Assembly (NCBI GenBank): GCA_041485885.1
Contig: JBGPKL010000003.1
Span: forward strand, 89,206-153,205
Direction: 5' to 3'
From: JACQFZ01 sp041485885
Lineage (GTDB): Bacteria; Pseudomonadota; Gammaproteobacteria; Acidiferrobacterales; Sulfurifustaceae
DNA length: 64,000 bases
Shown here: in pieces, positions 1 through 7,692 of the stretch
Layout of the letters: every line of letters begins with the position of its first letter
How positions within the stretch are numbered: position 1 is the stretch's first letter
The notes under the pieces: model-generated
Told to the model about the DNA's origin: nothing
The model's input: the letters and a program-made list of their open reading frames with translations, nothing else
Database searches by the model: none
Made by a program: the position numbers and the translations under genes

Positions 1-700
1 TGCCGGCCTCGAGCCGCAAGGTATCGCGCGCGCCCAAACCGGCCGGCCGGATATCCACGTCTTGCAACGCCTGCCAAACGTCCTTAACCGCGGTAGTCGG
101 GAGAATAATCTCGAACCCATCTTCTCCGGTGTAGCCGGTCGTGGCGATAAAGAGATCGCCGACCGTGGCCGCGTGAAACGGCTGAAGATTTCCGGCGGCG
201 CTGCGAATCGGATCGCCTAGCGCCCGGCAAACTTTTTCCCTCGCGTTTGGTCCTTGTGCGGCGATGATGGCGAGATCGTCGCGCTCGACGATTTGCACGC
301 CGCCGAACAATTCGGCGGCGTTGCGGATCCAGGCGAGGTCTTTCTCGCGCGTCGCCGCGTTGGCGACTACACGGAACGAAGAGTCGTCGAGAAAGTAAAC
401 GATCAGATCGTCGAGCACACCGCCCTCGGTATTCAACATACACGAGTAGAGCGCCCGTCCCGGCGTCTTGAGCTTCGCGACGTCGTTCGCGAGCAGCAAG
501 CGCAGAAAGTCCCGCACCTCGTCGCCTTTCAACTCGAGAACGTTCATGTGCGAAACGTCGAACATCCCGGCATCGTTGCGCACTCGATGGTGCTCCTCGA
601 TCTGCGAGCCGTAGTGCAGTGGCATGTCCCAGCCGCCGAAGTCGACGATCTTCGCGTTGAGCGCGAGATGAATTTCGTACAGCGGTGTGCGATGCCCCAT
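1..700 (-). CDS. gcvT: Aminomethyltransferase GcvT (glycine cleavage T protein), 3' end cut by window edge
   Basis: T protein of the cytoplasmic glycine cleavage system: it transfers the methylene carbon of the aminomethyl group on lipoyl-H protein to tetrahydrofolate and releases ammonia. The frame is open from the ATG at 700 to the window edge (233 residues; the family is about 360-370, so the C-terminal third is missing). The N-terminal signature is clear: LYEIH near residue 7, VDFGGWDMP at 19-27, the GS/EEH stretch and FDVSHM at 47-52. It is the first gene after a tandem glycine riboswitch and an intrinsic terminator, which is strong independent support. No good Shine-Dalgarno sits close to the ATG; a GAGG lies about 14 bases upstream. 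Confidence 0.95.
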   Translation of the reverse strand, partial: MGHRTPLYEIHLALNAKIVDFGGWDMPLHYGSQIEEHHRVRNDAGMFDVSHMNVLELKGDEVRDFLRLLLANDVAKLKTPGRALYSCMLNTEGGVLDDLIVYFLDDSSFRVVANAATREKDLAWIRNAAELFGGVQIVERDDLAIIAAQGPNAREKVCRALGDPIRSAAGNLQPFHAATVGDLFIATTGYTGEDGFEIILPTTAVKDVWQALQDVDIRPAGLGARDTLRLEAG

Positions 701-739
701 GGGTGGTAGCGAACCTCAGTTCACGCGACGATAACCGCG

Positions 740-778
740 AAAATAAATAAAAAAAGGGCGATGGGAATCCCATCGCCC
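740..778 (-). terminator. Intrinsic terminator between glycine riboswitch and gcvT
   Basis: Read on the minus strand, a perfect 10-bp stem (756-765 paired with 769-778, loop ATT) is followed at once by a T-rich run over 755-740. It sits directly after the 3' strand of the second aptamer, so it is the likely expression platform: transcription would stop here unless the riboswitch prevents hairpin formation. Confidence 0.85.
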
Positions 779-1045
779 CTCTGTCCGGTAACCTGAGAGT
801 CTTGAGCCCCTTCGGTGTCCGCCGCAGCGCGCACACGGCGCGCGGGTCGGATCTCTCCAGAGTCGCCTCATGCGGGTGCGCAAACGCAACGCATAAACCC
901 GCGGTCCTTTTGCCTGAGCGATTCCGGGCGGTTGCGCCTTCGGCGCTTGAGCGCTAGATCGAGGAACCGAAACTGCGAACCGTCCGATCCACCGTACGCC
1001 GGTAGTCAGGGGCTCGACGATCTAGTGAACAAGCCTCTCCCGCGG
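779..1045 (-). promoter_or_regulatory. Tandem glycine riboswitch upstream of gcvT
   Basis: Two glycine aptamers in series in the gcvT leader. Aptamer 1 (about 1043 down to 899) has GGGAGAG, CGCCGAAGGCGC and CTCAGGCAAAAGGAC, with a P1 helix formed by CGCGG and CCGCG. Aptamer 2 (about 863 down to 779) has CTCTGGAGAG, CACCGAAGGGGC and ACTCTCAGGTTACCGGACAGAG. These are the conserved core strings of the class. The terminator hairpin begins immediately downstream, so control at the level of transcription termination is inferred. Known gcvT-type glycine riboswitches usually switch expression on when glycine is bound. This riboswitch and its promoter fill the 401-base gap between gcvT and the next gene. 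Confidence 0.93.
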
Positions 1046-1063
1046 GGGTGCGGCGAGGCGCGC

Positions 1064-1093
1064 ACTATATCTCAGCGGCCGGCAGCAAGCCAA
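1064..1093 (-). promoter_or_regulatory. Candidate sigma-70 promoter for the riboswitch-gcvT transcript
   Basis: Minus strand: TTGGCT at 1093-1088, an 18-base spacer, then TATAGT at 1069-1064. It ends about 20 bases before the first riboswitch helix, as expected for the start of this leader. Confidence 0.5.
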
Positions 1094-1101
1094 GCTGAAG
1101 T

Positions 1102-1893
1102 CTAAAATTCCCATTCAATCCGCGCGCGTAGCAGCCGTTGCTCGCTCGCCTCGGTCAATCCGAAGGCCACGCCGAGCGTCGTGTAGAGACCGCGCCCGAG
1201 GCGGAAATCGACGGCGGGCGATATCAAGTGCTTCTGTTCGTCGCGCGGCTCGAAATTCCTGATCGGTCCAAAATCGCCGAACAGGTCGAGACGCGGCTGC
1301 CAGTATTCGCTGAGGCGGTAAATAAGCGACATCGCGTATTGCAGCTCCCAACCTTGCGCGCGATCCGGTCCCTTGAGCGCGCGCTCGAAGATGGGGTTGA
1401 AGTCAAATGTCCAGCGCCCGAAGTCTTTTTCGAGGATCAGACGCAACTCGCCCTCCACCTCTTTTTCCTCTCCCGTCGCTGTTCGCGGGTACTCGAGCTC
1501 GGCATAGGCGCCGATATCGACCGGAAGCTCGCCCTTCTCGAAAAATCGCGTGCGGACGCGATAGCGGCTTGCCGCGTATTCGAAATTATTTCCACGCGTG
1601 CGCGCGTAGTCGCGGTAATACGCAATCTCAGTTTTGTCGGTAATACCGTAGGTGAGCTCGAACGTGCTGCGCGTCAGCCCCTTGTTATCGTCCGGCGCGG
1701 CCGGTTCTTTCGTCCCTCGGCTGGTATGGGTGGTGAAATTCTCGATCTCGAATTCGCCACGGCTCGCCGTCTTGTAGGGATAAACTTCCAGGTCAAAGTA
1801 ATTTAGCGCCGAAGCCTCGCCGCTAGCTAACAACGCAACGGCGCCCAACCCGTGAAGCACACTACGCAAATTCGATCGAAACATGATAGGCAC
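1102..1893 (-). CDS. Predicted outer membrane beta-barrel-like protein, function unknown
   Basis: 263 residues. An N-terminal signal peptide of about 29 residues ends at ASA before LNYFDLEVYPY, and the mature part alternates polar and aromatic residues and ends in WEF, the C-terminal aromatic typical of outer membrane barrels. I chose the GTG at 1893 because a GGAGG lies five to six bases upstream; an ATG three codons further in is possible. I do not recognise a named family. It follows hemP by 116 bases on the same strand, downstream of FTR1 and the cupredoxin, so it may belong to that iron-related unit, possibly as an outer membrane component. That link rests only on position. Confidence 0.75.
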   Translation of the reverse strand: MPIMFRSNLRSVLHGLGAVALLASGEASALNYFDLEVYPYKTASRGEFEIENFTTHTSRGTKEPAAPDDNKGLTRSTFELTYGITDKTEIAYYRDYARTRGNNFEYAASRYRVRTRFFEKGELPVDIGAYAELEYPRTATGEEKEVEGELRLILEKDFGRWTFDFNPIFERALKGPDRAQGWELQYAMSLIYRLSEYWQPRLDLFGDFGPIRNFEPRDEQKHLISPAVDFRLGRGLYTTLGVAFGLTEASEQRLLRARIEWEF

Positions 1894-2009
1894 CTAACCC
1901 TCCAGTGAATGGAAACTTGCTGCTGGCTGGCTAGCACGGCTGTGCGCCGCGTGGCTGGCTGGGAAGTTCTTGTTGTTCAGGCCGTCGCTATCGTCTCATC
2001 TGCCAGAGA

Positions 2010-2207
2010 TCAAGCAGTCAAAATCAACTTGCCGGTGCTCGTCTGTCGCAACCTATACTCCCGACCGGCGTGCTCGATGATAAGCTCGCCGCGCCGACCG
2101 AGAAGTGCGTCGCTGCGCACGCGCGAAATACCCGCGACGCCGGGCCGCGACGGCGTGTCGCCGCTTAATATCGGCACTGGCTTTGATTTTGGTTCGTCAA
2201 CATTCAT
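2010..2207 (-). CDS. hemP: Hemin uptake protein HemP family
   Basis: 65-residue cytosolic protein. The C-terminal half matches the HemP/HmuP pattern: a basic stretch LLGRRGELIIEHAG followed by YRLRQTSTGKLILTA. Members of this family are usually encoded next to heme or iron uptake genes, and some act as regulators of heme-receptor expression. Here it lies 37 bases after the FTR1 permease gene on the same strand and before a predicted outer membrane protein. No TonB-dependent heme receptor is present in the window, which is unusual for hemP. The family call is fairly secure; its role here is inferred. Confidence 0.85.
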   Translation of the reverse strand: MNVDEPKSKPVPILSGDTPSRPGVAGISRVRSDALLGRRGELIIEHAGREYRLRQTSTGKLILTA

Positions 2208-2244
2208 CGATGCATCATTTCAGTTCACCGCGTACGAGGGCCTG

Positions 2245-3105
2245 TCACTTCGCCGCCTCCAACTTGCCGCGGCGTAACGGAGGCTGCGCCGACGGGCGAG
2301 CGGGAACAGAACCATAAAGACGGCCCAATATCAAAATCACGCCGAGGGTAAGAACGTAGAACAAAACTTGCATCCCGGCGGGGCGATCCAGGTAACCGAC
2401 CAACGCCTGGAGCACGCGTCCCAACAGACTCTGCTGCGAGAGCCACGCCGAAGTGTCCCATAACGGCTCGCCGAGCGACGGAAGAAAATCCGCTTGTATC
2501 AGGAACCCCGTCCCTTGCGCGGCCATGCCGGCCGCTAACAGCGCGATTAACCAGCCGGTGACGGTAAAGAGACGCCGCGCGGCGAGTCGAAGCAATCCCA
2601 AGTACAACAACAACCCCATGCCGGAACCGAGCGCGAGACCGATAAACGCACCCGCCCACATCGCCGGCGCTTGATCCTGCTGAGCGATCGCGATGCCGTA
2701 GAGGAACAGCACGACCTCGGAGCCTTCGCGCAATACCGCGAGACCGACGACGGTCGCCAACAGATATTGCGGGCGGACGCCGGCGGCGATGTCGCGGCCG
2801 ACCGTTTTAATTCGGTTCGCCAGTTCGGCGCCGTGCCGTGCCATCCAGACGTTGTGCCAACCGAGCATCCCGACCGCGACAAACAATATCGAGGCATTGA
2901 AAATTTCCTGACCCATGCCTTGCGCCGCCGAGGCGATGCTGCCGGCAAAGGCCGCTACAATCCCCGCTCCGACGAGACCGGCGGCGACGCCGGAACCAAT
3001 CCAAAACCCGCGTCCGCGTAACCCGCGCGCGGCCGCCATGACGAGCCCAACGACCATCGCGGCTTCGAGCACTTCGCGCAGAACAATAATCGCGGTCGCA
3101 AACAT
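2245..3105 (-). CDS. FTR1 family high-affinity iron permease (EfeU-like)
   Basis: 286-residue inner membrane protein with about seven hydrophobic segments. Both halves carry the iron-binding RExxE signature of the FTR1/EfeU family: REVLE at residues 10-14 and REGSE at 126-130. Family members move ferric iron across the membrane, often with an oxidising partner. The gene starts 23 bases after a periplasmic cupredoxin-like protein that resembles the N-terminal domain of EfeO, so the two probably work together. No EfeB-type peroxidase is encoded here, so this is a reduced version of the EfeUOB layout. A candidate Fur site lies upstream of the first gene of the unit. Confidence 0.93.
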   Translation of the reverse strand: MFATAIIVLREVLEAAMVVGLVMAAARGLRGRGFWIGSGVAAGLVGAGIVAAFAGSIASAAQGMGQEIFNASILFVAVGMLGWHNVWMARHGAELANRIKTVGRDIAAGVRPQYLLATVVGLAVLREGSEVVLFLYGIAIAQQDQAPAMWAGAFIGLALGSGMGLLLYLGLLRLAARRLFTVTGWLIALLAAGMAAQGTGFLIQADFLPSLGEPLWDTSAWLSQQSLLGRVLQALVGYLDRPAGMQVLFYVLTLGVILILGRLYGSVPARPSAQPPLRRGKLEAAK

Positions 3106-3128
3106 GGTTATCCGCTCCGTCGCATTCG

Positions 3129-3476
3129 TTACTTCGCGACGATCTGTCCTTTTGCCGTCTTGGGATGAAATTCGCCGAAGAAGCTATAAGTACCGGCCTT
3201 TAGCGGCCCGAGAATGATCTCCGCCTTCTGGCCGGCCGGTATCACTTTTTCGCGGTTAAGTTCATGGCTCTCAAACTCTTCGGGTCCCGGCCCTTCGTTG
3301 CTAACGACGAGTTTGAATTTCTTCCCGGCCGGAACGTCGACCGTCTCTGGAATGAATCGACCATCCTTTACCGTTAATTGAAACGCCGGCAAATCCGCGC
3401 CGTGGACAGCGGTGAACGGACCTAGGAGCATGAGCAGCAGCGCCGCGACGCCGAGCTGTAGGCGGTTTACGTCCAA
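3129..3476 (-). CDS. Periplasmic cupredoxin-like protein (EfeO N-domain type)
   Basis: 115 residues. The signal peptide (hydrophobic about 6-20, cleavage near VHG at 24-26) is followed by one cupredoxin-like fold: FQLTVKDGRFIPETVDVPAG, then EEFES, REKVIPAG, and GTYSFFGEFHPKTAKG. These strings match the cupredoxin domain found in EfeO and in small proteins next to FTR1 permeases. The classical His/Cys copper ligands are not evident, and the EEFES acidic patch is a plausible metal site. I use the TTG at 3476 because AGAGGAG lies just upstream; a longer version from an ATG at 3548 would add a hydrophilic stretch before the signal peptide and would overlap the promoter. Likely partner of the FTR1 permease. 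Confidence 0.88.
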   Translation of the reverse strand: MDVNRLQLGVAALLLMLLGPFTAVHGADLPAFQLTVKDGRFIPETVDVPAGKKFKLVVSNEGPGPEEFESHELNREKVIPAGQKAEIILGPLKAGTYSFFGEFHPKTAKGQIVAK

Positions 3477-3509
3477 GAGCTTCTCCTCTGATTGGCCGGC
3501 ATAAACCGC

Positions 3510-3553
3510 ATTATCCACATCGACAACAGAAACGCAAATCATTCTCATTTAGA
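3510..3553 (-). promoter_or_regulatory. Candidate promoter with overlapping Fur box for the iron operon
   Basis: Minus strand: TTGCGT (3537-3532), a 16-base spacer and GATAAT (3515-3510) form a possible promoter. Overlapping the -35 is AATGAGAATGATTTGCG (about 3550-3534), which resembles a Fur box: GAGAAT matches GATAAT at five of six positions and is followed by GATTTG-C. About 12 of 19 positions fit the E. coli consensus. The genes behind it (cupredoxin, FTR1, hemP) are ones that Fur commonly controls. Confidence 0.5.
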
Positions 3554-3631
3554 TTCAATAGACCATGCAGATCCGATTGTAAGGGGGCTTCTGGTGGTGC
3601 TTGTTACCTTTGGGGCTGGGCGCCGTGGCGT

Positions 3632-4402
3632 TCAGTTCAGCTCAAACTCGGCTACTACCGGAGCGTGATCCGAGGGGCGCTCAAGGCCACGAGGGCTCTT
3701 GTCGACTACGCACGAGCGGCAGCGCTCGGCCAAAGCGGAGCTACACAAGATGTGATCGATGCGAAGGCCCAGATTGCGCCGGAATCCCCCTTGTCGATAG
3801 TCCCACCACGTATAACTCGCCGGCGGCTGCTCAAATCGCCGAAAGACATCGACAAGTCCGATATCGACAATGTCGTGCAACGCCGCGCGCTCTGCTTCGC
3901 TGAAGAGCACCTGGTTCTGCCATAGGCGTGGGTCGTACACGTCGCGGTTTTCCGGCGCAACGTTAAAGTCGCCCACTACGGCGAGCAGCGGATAGCGCTC
4001 GATCTCCGCGGAAAGATAAGCGCGCAACCCGGCAAGCCAGCGCAGCTTGAACTCGTATTTCTCCGAGCCGACTCGCTCGCCATTCGGCACGTACACGTTG
4101 ATGACACGTATATCGTCGAGACTCACCGCTACCAGTCGCTTCTGCTCGCCGTCGAGACCGGGTGGAGCGCTCGCTACCGCTGTCGCGAGTTTACGCGTGA
4201 GCGTCGCAACTCCGTTGTAGGCCTTCTGCCCCACGTGTGCGACTTGATAGCCCGTGGCATGGATCGGCTCATACGGGAATTCGGCGTCGATGACCTTGGT
4301 TTCTTGCAGACACAAGACATCCGGGTGTTGCGAGGCGAGCCAATCGAGAACGTGTGGTAGGCGCGCGCGGATGGAATTCACGTTCCAGGTGGCGAGCTTC
4401 AC
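3632..4402 (-). CDS. xthA: Exodeoxyribonuclease III
   Basis: 256 residues, normal length for the Xth/ExoIII family of Mg-dependent AP endonucleases and 3'-5' exonucleases of base excision repair. Visible motifs in order: TWNVNSIRARL at 5-15, the metal-binding glutamate in LQETK (E34), GVATL, the VVGDFNVAP motif, and the C-terminal RIDHIL and SDHAPVV with the catalytic Asp/His. The start ATG at 4402 gives the usual MKLATWNVNS beginning. It is transcribed in the same direction as the glutaredoxin-like gene upstream (33-base gap). Confidence 0.96.
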   Translation of the reverse strand: MKLATWNVNSIRARLPHVLDWLASQHPDVLCLQETKVIDAEFPYEPIHATGYQVAHVGQKAYNGVATLTRKLATAVASAPPGLDGEQKRLVAVSLDDIRVINVYVPNGERVGSEKYEFKLRWLAGLRAYLSAEIERYPLLAVVGDFNVAPENRDVYDPRLWQNQVLFSEAERAALHDIVDIGLVDVFRRFEQPPASYTWWDYRQGGFRRNLGLRIDHILCSSALAERCRSCVVDKSPRGLERPSDHAPVVAEFELN

Positions 4403-4435
4403 GCGCGAATCATACGCGGAGAAATTCGCGCGGTC

Positions 4436-4918
4436 CTACGACGCGGGCTTTTGGGTTTCCTCGGATTGGGCCTTGGGATACCCGGCCTGATCGAGCTCTC
4501 CCTCGAGCAGCGATTCAAGATAGCCCTTCATGATCTTGGTGCCGATCATGATGGTCGGAACGGCGAGACCGCCGGCCTGCTTGATCAGCTCATCCTGAAG
4601 CTTCCGATCGCCCTCGACGTTCTTCTCGGTAAACGGAACGCCACGGGTTTTCAGGTACGCGCGCGCCGTATCGCACGACGCGCATTTGGGCGCGCTGTAA
4701 AGAACGACGGGCATCTTCTCCGCGGCGTCGCCGGCTTGACGACTCTCCCGATCGCCCATGTGTTTCTCTTCGACGCGATAGCCGTCGCTCGAAGGCGGTT
4801 GATCGTGGTATGAGACGTTACCGTCCTTATCGACCCACTTGTAAAGTTTCCCCGCGTGCGCGAGCGGCGCGCTGAACACCATCGCCGCCACCAGCAAAAG
4901 TTTCCATCGCAGACCCAT
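4436..4918 (-). CDS. Exported DUF4124-glutaredoxin fusion protein
   Basis: 160 residues in two parts. A signal peptide (to about HAG at 23) is followed by the short DUF4124 motif KLYKWVDKDGNVSYHDQPP at 24-42, then by a glutaredoxin-like thioredoxin fold from about 70: redox site CASC at 79-82 and cis-proline in VPTIM at 120-124. The likely role is thiol-disulfide chemistry in the envelope; the substrate is unknown. The ATG at 4918 is preceded by GAGG at eight bases. It starts two bases after the SH3-domain gene ends, so the two are probably co-transcribed. The fusion is seen in other proteobacteria; no specific function is established that I know of. Confidence 0.88.
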   Translation of the reverse strand: MGLRWKLLLVAAMVFSAPLAHAGKLYKWVDKDGNVSYHDQPPSSDGYRVEEKHMGDRESRQAGDAAEKMPVVLYSAPKCASCDTARAYLKTRGVPFTEKNVEGDRKLQDELIKQAGGLAVPTIMIGTKIMKGYLESLLEGELDQAGYPKAQSEETQKPAS

Positions 4919-4920
4919 GC

Positions 4921-5571
4921 TCAGATCCTCAGGTACATGCCCCCCATACGCCGGCGAATCGACTCCCGAACCCAAATGATTCCGCCGATAAAACCTAGCA
5001 CAAGCATAGCAAAGGCAAATCCGAGCCATAGAAAGCCGAATCCGGAATCAGCCGGCACCTGACCTGCGGAGTCCGAGGCCGGAGCGGCGGCTGCGTCCGC
5101 CTTCGCTTGAGCGATCTGCTCATCCTTCTTCTTGAGCTCGCTCTGCACTTGCGCGAGCTGGGTCCGCATTACCGTAAGCTCGGCTTGAGCCTGCTCGTCG
5201 GTAAGCGATGCTCCCGACACGGTGCGACTCTTGTCGAGTAACGTCTGAGCCTGCACGAGCTGCGCGCGGGTACGATCAAGCTCCGCGCGCAATCCCTTCG
5301 CGAGCACACTCGACGGCGGTCGCGCCGACAGCGCGCCGGCTTCCACCCAACCTTCGATGCCCGTTGCGTCGCGCACGCGCACAAAACCGATCCCCTGCTC
5401 GATAACTTCCAGAGAAGCTCCGGTTGTCAGCGTTTTCAACACCGGCGCGGCGGACGCCGGCTCTGCATGGAGGGGAACCGTCAGCTGATCGGTCACATAG
5501 TTCGTTTCCGCCAGCGCCGCGAACGGAACCGTTAGAGCGCCGAAAATAAACCAAGCGCTGAGCCGCGTCAT
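4921..5571 (-). CDS. SH3-domain, coiled-coil membrane protein (TIGR04211/YgiM type)
   Basis: 216 residues: signal peptide 1-21, bacterial SH3 domain about 25-85 (NYVTDQLTVPLH, GASLEVIEQG, GIEGWVEAGAL), a coiled coil about 90-160 rich in Gln, Glu, Lys and Ala, and a C-terminal membrane helix about 183-205 followed by a basic tail RESIRRRMGG. The architecture equals that of E. coli YgiM and the TIGR04211 family, thought to be envelope proteins. The start codon overlaps the stop of prlC (ATG at 5571, prlC stop at 5568-5570), so translation is probably coupled. Specific function is not known. Confidence 0.87.
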   Translation of the reverse strand: MTRLSAWFIFGALTVPFAALAETNYVTDQLTVPLHAEPASAAPVLKTLTTGASLEVIEQGIGFVRVRDATGIEGWVEAGALSARPPSSVLAKGLRAELDRTRAQLVQAQTLLDKSRTVSGASLTDEQAQAELTVMRTQLAQVQSELKKKDEQIAQAKADAAAAPASDSAGQVPADSGFGFLWLGFAFAMLVLGFIGGIIWVRESIRRRMGGMYLRI

Positions 5572-7649
5572 GCGGCGAGCCCGGAATGACGGAGCAGCGG
5601 CTCGATCGACGGCTTGCGTCCGCGGAAACGGACGAAGAGCTCCATGGGCTCGTACACCCCGCCCTGCTCGAGAATGTGGTGCATGAATTCCCGCCCCGTG
5701 GCCGAATCGAATACGCCGTTCTCTTCGAACTTGCTGAAGGCGTCGGCCGAGAGCACCTCGGCCCACTTGTAACTATAGTAGCCAGCGGCATATCCGCCCG
5801 CGAAGACATGGCTGAAGCTGTTTTGAAATCGATTGAACGCGGGCGGCAGCACGACGGCGACTTCCGCCCGCACTTCGTCGAGCACGTGTTGCACCGTGCG
5901 CGCGGCGTCGGGATCGAAGTCGCTGTGCAGACGCATATCGAACAGCGAGAACTCGATCTGGCGAACGAACTGCATCCCGGATTGGAAATTCTTCGCGGCG
6001 TGCATTTTTTTAAAAAGCGTTTCGGGCAACCGCTCGCCGGTCTCGTGGTGACCGCTGACGACATCGAGCGCCGCGCGCTCCCAGCACCAGTTCTCCATGA
6101 ATTGGCTCGGCAGCTCCACCGCGTCCCAGGCGACGCCGTTAATGCCGGCGACGCCGGGGTAATCGACCTTGGTCATCATGTGATGCAGACCGTGACCGAA
6201 CTCGTGAAACAACGTGTTGACTTCATCGTGAGTGAAGAGCGCCGGACGATCGCCCAGCGGCGGCGTAAAGTTGCAAACGAGATAAGCGACCGGGATCTGT
6301 AGCTCGTCGCCGTGCCGCCGTCGACTCAAGCAGTCGTCCATCCACGCGCCGCCGCGCTTGTTCGCTCGCGCGTAAAGATCGACGTAGAAACGACCCCGCG
6401 TTTCGCCGGACTCGTCGTGAATTTCGTAGACACGTACGTCCGGGTGCCAGGTCTCGATCCCTGCGATCGAACTAATGTCGACCCCGTAGAGCCGGCGCAC
6501 GACTTCGAACATTCCCGATATCACGCGATTCTCGGGGAAGTAGGGGCGCAACTCTTCTTCGGAAAAGGCGTAGCGACGGGCTCGCAATTTCTCCGAGTAG
6601 TAGGCGACGTCCCACGCCTCGAGACGGCTGACACCGTCCCCGCTTCGAGCGTATTCCTCGAGCTCCCCGAGGTCGCGCATCGCCGGCGGACGCGCCTTGG
6701 CTGCTAAATGGTTCAAAAACTCGAGCACCTGCGGGACGCTCTTTGCCATTCGGGTTTGTAAAGCATACTCGGCGTAGTTCGCGAAACCGAGAAGCCGCGC
6801 CGCCTCGGCCCGCAATTTCAGAATTCGGACGATGAGCGCGGAGTTATCCCAGCGACCGGCGCTGGGCCCTTGGTCGCTCGCGCGCGTCGCGTACGCTTCG
6901 TACATCTGGCGACGTCGCTCGCGATTGTCCGCGTAAGTCATAAACGCGATGTAAAATGGCCCCTCGAGACCGAATTTGTACCCCTGCTTTCCTTCGCGGT
7001 CCGCGGTCTGCTTCGCCATTGCCAACGCCGACGGCGGCAAGCCGGCAAGATCTTCGGGCGCGGTGAGCACGAGTTCCCACGCTTGAGTCGCGTCGAGGAC
7101 GTTCTCGGAGAACTTGCTCGCCAGGCTGGAGAGCTCTCTCTGGATTTCGCGGAAGCGTTCCTTGTCGTTCGGCGGCAGCTCGGCGCCGGCTAGCCGGAAA
7201 TCGCGCAACGAATTTTTTATGACTCGCTGCTGCGCGGGCGAGAGACGAGCGAAGTCGGCGCGCGCGGCGATCGACTTATAGCCGGCGTACAAGCGTTCAT
7301 CCTGCGCAAGCTCGGTCGAATAATCCGCGACGCGCGGGACGCCTTCGTTATACGCGGCTCGCAATGACTCGCTGTTCACGACGGCGTTGAGATGGACGAC
7401 CGGCGACCAAACCCGTTGCAGCCGTTCGTGCACATCCTCCATAGGGCCGGCAAGGCTATCCCAGGAGTGTGCGGACGTTTGTGCCAACAATTGTTCCCGC
7501 TGGCCACGGCTTTCCGTCAGAATGTGATCGAGCGCCGGACCCACGTGCTCGGGGCGAATCGCGCTAAAGGACGGCAGCTCGCCGGCCGTTCTCGCGCTCG
7601 CAAAGGCCAGCAATGGATTAGGGGAACTCGAACTTTCCATGACGCGCAA
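5568..7649 (-). CDS. prlC: Oligopeptidase A (M3 metallopeptidase)
   Basis: 693 residues, the usual size for the M3 family (thimet oligopeptidase/OpdA). The zinc site HEFGHGLHHM is at residues 482-491, with downstream glutamate in the ENWCWE segment. Cytosolic enzyme that cleaves short peptides, including signal-peptide fragments. The ATG at 7649 has a short non-conserved lead before the family start around PSFSAIRPEHVGPALD. First gene of a minus-strand run with the SH3 protein and the glutaredoxin fusion, and divergent from srkA with 43 bases between the starts. Confidence 0.96.
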   Translation of the reverse strand: MRVMESSSSPNPLLAFASARTAGELPSFSAIRPEHVGPALDHILTESRGQREQLLAQTSAHSWDSLAGPMEDVHERLQRVWSPVVHLNAVVNSESLRAAYNEGVPRVADYSTELAQDERLYAGYKSIAARADFARLSPAQQRVIKNSLRDFRLAGAELPPNDKERFREIQRELSSLASKFSENVLDATQAWELVLTAPEDLAGLPPSALAMAKQTADREGKQGYKFGLEGPFYIAFMTYADNRERRRQMYEAYATRASDQGPSAGRWDNSALIVRILKLRAEAARLLGFANYAEYALQTRMAKSVPQVLEFLNHLAAKARPPAMRDLGELEEYARSGDGVSRLEAWDVAYYSEKLRARRYAFSEEELRPYFPENRVISGMFEVVRRLYGVDISSIAGIETWHPDVRVYEIHDESGETRGRFYVDLYARANKRGGAWMDDCLSRRRHGDELQIPVAYLVCNFTPPLGDRPALFTHDEVNTLFHEFGHGLHHMMTKVDYPGVAGINGVAWDAVELPSQFMENWCWERAALDVVSGHHETGERLPETLFKKMHAAKNFQSGMQFVRQIEFSLFDMRLHSDFDPDAARTVQHVLDEVRAEVAVVLPPAFNRFQNSFSHVFAGGYAAGYYSYKWAEVLSADAFSKFEENGVFDSATGREFMHHILEQGGVYEPMELFVRFRGRKPSIEPLLRHSGLAA

Positions 7650-7692
7650 CGTTGATTTCGCGGAACGGGTAATGTAGCACGGCGCAGCGACG

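Noticed and set aside
1138..1806. Plus-strand open frame of 222 codons
   Set aside because: Antisense to the signal-peptide protein, which has a ribosome binding site, signal peptide and C-terminal aromatic; the plus frame has none of these.
3511..3519. Single perfect DnaA box TTATCCACA
   Set aside because: One such 9-mer is expected by chance about every two windows of this size counting both strands; there is no cluster here.
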